Part shown: positions 57,606 to 64,000 of the stretch, piece by piece
How positions within the stretch are numbered: the stretch's first letter is position 1
Layout: every line of letters starts with the position of its first letter
Assembly: GCA_022770365.1 (NCBI GenBank)
Contig: JALEHU010000006.1
Span: 1-64,000 of the forward strand
Source: Blautia sp.
Lineage (GTDB): Bacteria > Bacillota > Clostridia > Lachnospirales > Lachnospiraceae
Direction of reading: 5' to 3'
DNA: 64,000 nucleotides
The notes under the pieces: model-generated
The model's input: the letters and a program-made list of their open reading frames with translations, nothing else
What the model was told of the DNA's origin: nothing
Database searches by the model: none
Translations under genes and position numbers: made by a program

Positions 57606-58922
57606 ATGGCAGAGATTATTTTTTCAAAATATTCCAATGAGAGAAGCCGCAAATTCGCCATCCGTACAGATATTCTGCAGGATGGCCAGGAGCGTTTTGT
57701 GAGAAAAACGGCTCTTTATCAGGAAGGAAGAGATCATGTAAACAAATTGCTTTCCTGGTATGAAAAACTGGAAGAGTTGTATCGGACGGTTTCCCTTTCC
57801 TGCAACCGGTGTACAGCTGATGAAACCGGCGTGCGCCTGGAATATCTGGAAGGAAGGACACTGGAGGAAGTTCTGGATGAACTTCTGGAAAAGGGAATGG
57901 TGGAGGAAGCAAGAGAAACATTTGTGAAGTACCTTTCCTGCGTAAAAACGATTTTTGACAGAGCGCCCTTCCAAAAGACAGAGGAATTCTGCCGGGTGTT
58001 TGGAGACGAGGCACTTCCGGATGGCCTAACCGGTGCACCGGTCACAAATATCGATATGGTATGCGGCAATCTTGTGCTGACGAAACCGGCATCTGTATCG
58101 GGTATAGAAAGTGGCAATTGGGATACATCAAGTGGCAATCTGGACGTGATCGCTTCAGTACTGGATTATGAATGGACATTTGACTTTCCTGTTCCCTGTC
58201 AGTATGTGCTGTACCGCATTATTCATTATTATACAGATACGCATAAAGTCCGGAGCGTTCTCGGCTCTGAGAAGCTGTGCGGGGAATTTGGCATTACCAT
58301 GGAACAGATCCGTGCTTTTGAACAGATGGAGCTGCATTTTCAGGAGTATATCACGGGCAGTCATGTGCCTATGCGTGAAATGTTCCGTTATATCACGCCG
58401 GGGGTTAATACCGTGCAGACGATCAACAGCGGACAGCTTCAGGTATTCTTTTCTTATGGAAACAGCTACAGGGAGGAACACTCTGTTACCCTTCCCATGG
58501 AGAGCGGAGAAGCGGAGCACACCATCGGGATTCCCAAGGGATGTACTCATGTCCGCATTGATCCGGGAGAACAGGCTTGTGCAGTTCATATCAGGGAACT
58601 GACCATGGACGGACATAAGCCTTCCCTGGATACCTGCGTAATTCCTGACGGTGTACAGACAGGAGACTGGATCTACATTGCAAAAGAAGACCCGAATGTG
58701 GCGGAAATTCCGGTAGCCGCCGAAACAAGAGAAATGAAAATTTCTGTTAAGACCTATGGGGCTTCGAAAGAACTGATGAAGCAGGTTGTAAAGCTGGCTG
58801 AGGAAAACCGGGAACTGCAGAGCAAAGTGGAACAGCAGAGCCGGCTGATCAACGATATGAAAAATACGAAAGTCTGGAAAATGTATCAGAAATACCGGAA
58901 TATGGCAGAGAGGAAAAAATAA
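57606..58922 (+). CDS. Glycan-cluster protein of unknown function with C-terminal coiled coil
   Basis: ITNIDMVCGNLVL...LDYEWTFDFPVPCQYVLYRIIHYY; C-terminal heptad-rich NRELQSKVEQQSRLINDMKNTKVWKMYQKYR. Confidence 0.7.
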   Translation: MAEIIFSKYSNERSRKFAIRTDILQDGQERFVRKTALYQEGRDHVNKLLSWYEKLEELYRTVSLSCNRCTADETGVRLEYLEGRTLEEVLDELLEKGMVEEARETFVKYLSCVKTIFDRAPFQKTEEFCRVFGDEALPDGLTGAPVTNIDMVCGNLVLTKPASVSGIESGNWDTSSGNLDVIASVLDYEWTFDFPVPCQYVLYRIIHYYTDTHKVRSVLGSEKLCGEFGITMEQIRAFEQMELHFQEYITGSHVPMREMFRYITPGVNTVQTINSGQLQVFFSYGNSYREEHSVTLPMESGEAEHTIGIPKGCTHVRIDPGEQACAVHIRELTMDGHKPSLDTCVIPDGVQTGDWIYIAKEDPNVAEIPVAAETREMKISVKTYGASKELMKQVVKLAEENRELQSKVEQQSRLINDMKNTKVWKMYQKYRNMAERKK

Positions 58923-58923
58923 C

Positions 58924-61434
58924 ATGGATGACCGCATTGTAGTATTGGATACCTGTGATTATGAGCTGAATAAGAATGGTACCTGCGTCTTGCGGGGATG
59001 GATGTATGTGGATTATGAGGATGAGCCTTCGGTACAGGTGCGTGCAGATCATATTCCTCTGGAATGCAGCATGGCCCGTCATGTAAGACGTGATGTGACT
59101 GCAGCCAGGACAGATCTGCACTTTGAGGATGACAATGTGGGATTTGAAATCCGTATTCCCAATCTGGAACAGGTATTTTCTCTGGCGGATTCTCTGCGCG
59201 TGCGCATCTGCTGCGGACGCGAGACAATTCCGGTCATCCAGAAGGAGATGAAGGAGGTACGGGAAGAATATTACCGGTCCACTATCCGCTACAATATTGA
59301 AATACTGGAACGCAGTCTCGATCAGGTTCATATCCAGGGATGGTGCATCAATCAGTGCGGAGAACTGGAAACAGAATTTCTGGATGAAAACGGAAATCCG
59401 ATACCGGATGTGAAATGGAATGATGTGCGCCGGGCGGATCTGCAGGAGCATTTTCAGGTACCGCTGGAAAAATGCCATGGTTTTTCCATTGATATTCCAA
59501 GAAACAGGATCCGTGGGAAAAAGCTTCGTTTCTGCTTCCGCAATCCGGTGGCTTCCAGAGAGGAAGTCATCGATATGTATAAATTCGACAGGGACAATAC
59601 CAGAATTGTCCGTGTGATGAAGACTCTTGGCAGAACAAATAAAGACAGGAATCTGGAAATCCTCAGGGGAGAGGGGATTCGTGGATTCCTGGATTTCGTG
59701 ATGGAGGAATCCAATAGTTATACACAGTCCTATGCTTATTATGAGAAGAAACATCGCCCCACCAGAAGAGAGCTGGTGAGACAGGCAGGAACAAAATTTG
59801 AAAATCCTCCCCTGTTCAGCATCGTGGTTCCGTTGTTCCACACGCCTCTTCCTTATCTGAAGATACTTGTGGATTCCGTCATTGCTCAGAGCTATGGCAG
59901 ATGGGAGCTGTGTCTTGCGGACGGCAGCAGTGATGATGCGATCGGGGAATATCTGAACGAGAACTATGGGAAAGAGCCACGTATCCGCTATCAGCATCTG
60001 AATGAAAATACAGGTATTTCCGGCAATACCAATGCGGCAATTGCCATGGCAGAAGGTGATTATATCATATTTGCGGATCATGACGATGTGATTGCACCCG
60101 ACGCGCTGTACCTTGCAGCGTGCACAGTCCGGGATTATCCTGATACGGAGATGATCTATACAGATGAGGACCTGATCGATGAGAATGGCAGAAGTATTTA
60201 TCCGCATTTTAAACCGGATTTTAATATCGATTATCTGCGCTGCATCAATTATATCTGTCATCTTGTAGTGATCAGGAGAAGCCTGCTGGACCGTGTGGGC
60301 GGACTGCGTGCGGAATTTGACGGAGCACAGGATTATGATTTTCTTCTGCGCTGTGTGGAACAGACAGATAAGATCCGGCATATCCCCAGGGTCCTTTATC
60401 ACTGGCGCAGCCATGAAGGCTCGACGGCAGGCAACCAGGACAGCAAACAATATGCTGTGGATGCCGGTGCCGGAGCACTTATGGAACATTATCAGCGCCT
60501 GGGGATGGAAGCGGAAGTAGAATTTACAGGGATTTTCATTGTATACCGCACAAGGTTCAAAGTGCAGGGAAGCCCGAAAGTTTCCATTTTGATACCGAAT
60601 AAAGATCACAGGGATGATCTGGAAAAATGTATTTCCTCAATTCAGGAAAAGAGCACCTGGGAAAATGTGGAGATCATCATTATAGAAAACAACAGCGAAC
60701 TTGCGGAAACCTTCGATTACTATGAAAAGCTGAGGAAACGGTATTCCAATGTCAAAGTGGTGACTTATGAGGGGGATTTCAACTACTCCGCGATCAACAA
60801 TTATGGTGCCGGTTTTGCGGAGGGTGAATATCTGCTGCTTCTGAATAATGACACGGAAGTGATCACACCTGACTGGCTGGAACGGATGCTGGGCTACTGT
60901 CAGAGAGAAGATGTGGCCATTGTAGGCGCGAAACTTTTTTATCCGGATGATACGGTACAGCATGCGGGAGTCGTTGTGGGAATCGGCGGATTTGCCGGCC
61001 ACATTCTGTCCGGAAGCGGCAAAAATGCCACCGGATATATGGGAAGACTCAAAACAGCACAGGATATCAGTGCAGTTACAGGTGCCTGTCTGATGGTTAA
61101 GAGAACGGTTTTTGACGCGCTTCACGGACTGGATGAGGGATTCGGTGTGGCGCTGAATGACGTGGATTTTTGTCTGAGAGCCCGGGAACTGGGGAAATTT
61201 GTGGTTTTCCAGCCGGATGCGCAGCTTTATCATTATGAATCCAAATCCAGAGGGCTTGAGACAACGTCACAGAAGCAGGAACGTTTTCAGCGGGAAATCG
61301 ACAGATTCCTGGAAAGATATGAGGAGCTTCTCAAAGACGGTGATCCTTATTACAATCCCAATTTAAGCCTGATGACGGCAGACTGCTCTCTTCGGAAATC
61401 CCATGAGCATGTGAAAGGAAAAAGCAAAGCATGA
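58924..61434 (+). CDS. Multidomain glycosyltransferase with two GT2 modules
   Basis: N-terminal non-GT domain; GT2 FSIVVPLFHTPLPYLKILVDSVIAQSYGRWELCLADGSSDD and second GT2 VSILIPNKDHRDDLEKCISSI. Confidence 0.88.
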   Translation: MDDRIVVLDTCDYELNKNGTCVLRGWMYVDYEDEPSVQVRADHIPLECSMARHVRRDVTAARTDLHFEDDNVGFEIRIPNLEQVFSLADSLRVRICCGRETIPVIQKEMKEVREEYYRSTIRYNIEILERSLDQVHIQGWCINQCGELETEFLDENGNPIPDVKWNDVRRADLQEHFQVPLEKCHGFSIDIPRNRIRGKKLRFCFRNPVASREEVIDMYKFDRDNTRIVRVMKTLGRTNKDRNLEILRGEGIRGFLDFVMEESNSYTQSYAYYEKKHRPTRRELVRQAGTKFENPPLFSIVVPLFHTPLPYLKILVDSVIAQSYGRWELCLADGSSDDAIGEYLNENYGKEPRIRYQHLNENTGISGNTNAAIAMAEGDYIIFADHDDVIAPDALYLAACTVRDYPDTEMIYTDEDLIDENGRSIYPHFKPDFNIDYLRCINYICHLVVIRRSLLDRVGGLRAEFDGAQDYDFLLRCVEQTDKIRHIPRVLYHWRSHEGSTAGNQDSKQYAVDAGAGALMEHYQRLGMEAEVEFTGIFIVYRTRFKVQGSPKVSILIPNKDHRDDLEKCISSIQEKSTWENVEIIIIENNSELAETFDYYEKLRKRYSNVKVVTYEGDFNYSAINNYGAGFAEGEYLLLLNNDTEVITPDWLERMLGYCQREDVAIVGAKLFYPDDTVQHAGVVVGIGGFAGHILSGSGKNATGYMGRLKTAQDISAVTGACLMVKRTVFDALHGLDEGFGVALNDVDFCLRARELGKFVVFQPDAQLYHYESKSRGLETTSQKQERFQREIDRFLERYEELLKDGDPYYNPNLSLMTADCSLRKSHEHVKGKSKA

Positions 61435-63878
61435 GACAGCAATTATACGAGGTGGAAAAAGAACGGTTTTATCTGAATGATCCGTGTAAATATTCTATTT
61501 GCGGAGTCCTTCCCCTGGAGGACTCCATTGAAGCTTATCTGGACGGAACTCCTCTGGAAGCATCCCTGGATGAGAAAGTCGCAAGAAGCGCCATGGAGCG
61601 TTTTCAGGACGGAGAGCTGATCGGAGGACATCGCGTGGAGGCTCTGGTGACTCTTCCGGAGAATCTGGAAGGCTTCAGGAAATTGGAGGTATTTGCCGTT
61701 TCTGAAGGCAAAAAAGAATCCTGGTTCCGGATCAATGTGAAAGAACTTCAAAAGCGCAGAGGCAGGCCGCAGTATTATATCGAAGAAGAAAAAGTGGACC
61801 GTAAGGCAGGCGTTGCAAGCATTTACGGATGGGCTGCCGCGCCTTCTCACGTAACTGTAAAGTTATTTGATGAGAATAAACAGCCCATCGACTGCCGTAT
61901 CCAGAAAATGAGCAGAAAAGATGTTGTGGATATGTTTTATGAATGTCCGGTGGAAGAGGAGTGCGGATTTTTTGCAGAGCTGCAGAATATCCACGGCAGA
62001 TATCTTTACGTTGTGATGCGTGCAAAAGACGGCAGCAAATCTGTTCATAAAATGGGTCTTGGTGCCGGGGAAATTCTGGCAGGAAAAGCACGCAAATATC
62101 AGAAAAGGGGTATGGATTATTTAAGAGCCCACGGGATCAAGGCGCTGGCCGTGAAGAGCGCGCGCAAAGCAGCCGGGATGCGTAACCGCCCTGTAGAGTA
62201 CAGCAAATGGCTTCCAAAACATCTCCCCAGTGCTTCGGAGCTGGAGAAACAGAGAAAAACAGTGTTTGAGTATTCTCCCAAAATCAGTATCGTGGTTCCG
62301 CTCTATAAAACGAAGCCGGAATACCTGGATCAGCTGGTTACATCCATAAAAAAACAGACGTATTCCAACTGGGAATTGTGCTTTTCTGACGGAAGCGGCG
62401 CAGATTCTCCTCTTAAAGAGCTTCTGGAGAAATATCAGAATCAGGATCCGCGCATCAAAGTGATCTCTCACGATACTCCGCTTCGGATCGCGGAAAACAC
62501 CAATGCGGCAATCCAGATCGCTACCGGTGATTACATTGCTTTCGGAGATCATGACGATGTACTGACAGCCGATGCCTTTTTTGAGTGCGTCAGAGCCATA
62601 AACAATGACCCGGAGATCGAAGTGCTGTATTCTGATGAGGACAAGATGTCTTTCCAGGGTGATAAATTTTTCCTTCCGCATTTCAAACCGGATTTTAACC
62701 TGGATCTGCTCTGTACCGTGAATTATATCTGCCATCTGTTTGTGGCAAAAAAAGAACTGGTGGATCGCGTAGGACTGCTGAGACCGGAATTTGACGGTGC
62801 GCAGGATTATGACTTTATTTTCCGCTGCGTGGAGGCGACAAGTCATATTTATCATATTCCGAGAATCCTATATCACTGGAGAAGCCATCAGGACTCCACG
62901 GCTGAGAACCCCGAGAGCAAGCTGTATGCATTTGACGCAGGACAGAGGGCGGTTCAGGCGCATTTTGACCGTATTGGTGTGAAGGCGGAAGTGTATCCGG
63001 GAGAATTCCTTGGATTGTACCGCACGAGGTATATCAGAGATTATGATCCGCTGATTTCGATCCTGATTCCGAATAAGGATCATATAGAGGATCTGGAACG
63101 GTGTATTTCCTCTATTGAAGAGAAGTCCAGTTACAAAAATTATGAATATATCATCATTGAAAATAACAGTACAGAGGAAAGGACTTTTGCTTACTATAAA
63201 GAACTGGAGGAAAAGAATCCCAAAGTTCATGTAGTTTACTGGGAAGGCCCGTTCAATTATTCCGAGATCAATAATTTCGGAGCTTCTTATGCAAAGGGTG
63301 AATATCTGCTGCTTCTGAATAATGATACGGAAGTGATCAATGCAGACTGGCTGGAAGAACTGCTCGGTTACTGTATGCGTCCGGATGTGGGAATCGTGGG
63401 CGCAAGGCTTTACTACGAAGATGATACGATTCAGCATGCAGGTGTGGTCCTGGGCTTCGGCGGGATTGCCGGACACTGTTTTGTTCAGCAGCCGAGAGGC
63501 AATACAGGCTATTGCCACAGAATCATCTGCGCGCAGGATTACAGTGCTGTGACGGCTGCGTGCATGATGGTAAAGAAAACCGTATTTGATCAGGTGGGGG
63601 GATTAAGCTCTGATCTGGCAGTGGCATTTAATGATATTGATTTTTGTCTGAAAGTCAGAGAGGCAGGGTATCTGGTGGTTTACAACCCTTATGTGGAGCT
63701 GTATCATTACGAGTCCAAGTCAAGGGGACTGGAAGATACTCCGGAGAAAAAAGAACGTTTCGGCAGGGAGATTGCTACACTGGAATCGCATTGGCCGGAT
63801 ATTTTCACTAAACTGGATCCGTATTATAATCCAAATCTGACATTGCGCAGTCAGGATTTTTCCCTGAAAAGATTGTAG
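61431..63878 (+). CDS. Multidomain glycosyltransferase with two GT2 modules (paralog of preceding gene)
   Basis: ISIVVPLYKTKPEYLDQLVTSIKKQTYSNWELCFSDGSGAD and ISILIPNKDHIEDLERCISSIEEKSS; co-linear with preceding protein; ATGA overlap. Confidence 0.88.
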   Translation: MRQQLYEVEKERFYLNDPCKYSICGVLPLEDSIEAYLDGTPLEASLDEKVARSAMERFQDGELIGGHRVEALVTLPENLEGFRKLEVFAVSEGKKESWFRINVKELQKRRGRPQYYIEEEKVDRKAGVASIYGWAAAPSHVTVKLFDENKQPIDCRIQKMSRKDVVDMFYECPVEEECGFFAELQNIHGRYLYVVMRAKDGSKSVHKMGLGAGEILAGKARKYQKRGMDYLRAHGIKALAVKSARKAAGMRNRPVEYSKWLPKHLPSASELEKQRKTVFEYSPKISIVVPLYKTKPEYLDQLVTSIKKQTYSNWELCFSDGSGADSPLKELLEKYQNQDPRIKVISHDTPLRIAENTNAAIQIATGDYIAFGDHDDVLTADAFFECVRAINNDPEIEVLYSDEDKMSFQGDKFFLPHFKPDFNLDLLCTVNYICHLFVAKKELVDRVGLLRPEFDGAQDYDFIFRCVEATSHIYHIPRILYHWRSHQDSTAENPESKLYAFDAGQRAVQAHFDRIGVKAEVYPGEFLGLYRTRYIRDYDPLISILIPNKDHIEDLERCISSIEEKSSYKNYEYIIIENNSTEERTFAYYKELEEKNPKVHVVYWEGPFNYSEINNFGASYAKGEYLLLLNNDTEVINADWLEELLGYCMRPDVGIVGARLYYEDDTIQHAGVVLGFGGIAGHCFVQQPRGNTGYCHRIICAQDYSAVTAACMMVKKTVFDQVGGLSSDLAVAFNDIDFCLKVREAGYLVVYNPYVELYHYESKSRGLEDTPEKKERFGREIATLESHWPDIFTKLDPYYNPNLTLRSQDFSLKRL

Positions 63879-63972
63879 CAGAACGCAACTATTCATAGGA
63901 GATATTCCAGGAATAAAAATATGAATTGATCGCACTGAGCTTTGTGCGAAACCTGAAAGTGAGGAAGAGAAT

Positions 63973-64000
63973 ATGCGAGTACTGGTAACCGGAGTCAAGG
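63973..64000 (+). CDS. rfbD: Start of an NAD-binding protein, probably dTDP-4-dehydrorhamnose reductase (truncated by window end)
   Basis: MRVLVTGVK after gaggaagag RBS; Rossmann-like start and rfbA/rfbC context; only nine codons visible. Confidence 0.5.

Noticed and set aside
58849-60609. 586-aa minus-strand ORF opposite the first double-GT2 gene
   Set aside because: Antisense to a clear glycosyltransferase; Ile/His/Cys-rich composition typical of reverse-complement frames.

Overview
The window looks like ordinary chromosome from a Gram-positive, spore-forming Firmicute, probably Lachnospiraceae (inferred from protein content and gene order only). I see no tRNA, rRNA, CRISPR array, phage or transposon. 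Left to right it contains: (i) a serine hydrolase behind a 5-copy 26-27 bp tandem repeat; (ii) a minus-strand guanine deaminase / NCS2 purine permease unit with a consensus promoter and a purine-riboswitch-like leader whose predicted terminator competes with aptamer P3 (predicted ligand-ON); (iii) an AI-2E family transporter; (iv) argG divergent from argCJBD with ArgR-like palindromes between them; (v) an ancient competence/sporulation/housekeeping block (comEA, two-component system, GerMN lipoprotein, comEC, holA, rpsT with TTG start, gpr, spoIIP, lepA, small lipoprotein, hemW, uvrA, mreB-like, recD2, comF); (vi) a cdaA-cdaR c-di-AMP operon followed by an HPr-like gene; (vii) three consecutive wall enzymes with choline-binding-type repeats (L,D-transpeptidase, GH25 lysozyme, amidase); (viii) a surface-glycan locus. 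The first half of the glycan locus (rfbB, ATP-grasp/PLP fusion, second ATP-grasp, two SMR-like half-transporters, ArnC-like GT2, WecE-like transaminase, D,D-carboxypeptidase) resembles a Gram-positive analogue of the Arn lipid-linked amino-sugar pathway with predicted amino-acid decoration. This is the best candidate for an undescribed system. The second half is a dTDP-rhamnose / Wzm-Wzt ABC-exported polysaccharide cluster with tandem paralogous double-GT2 proteins. All calls come from reading the sequence; no database search was run.
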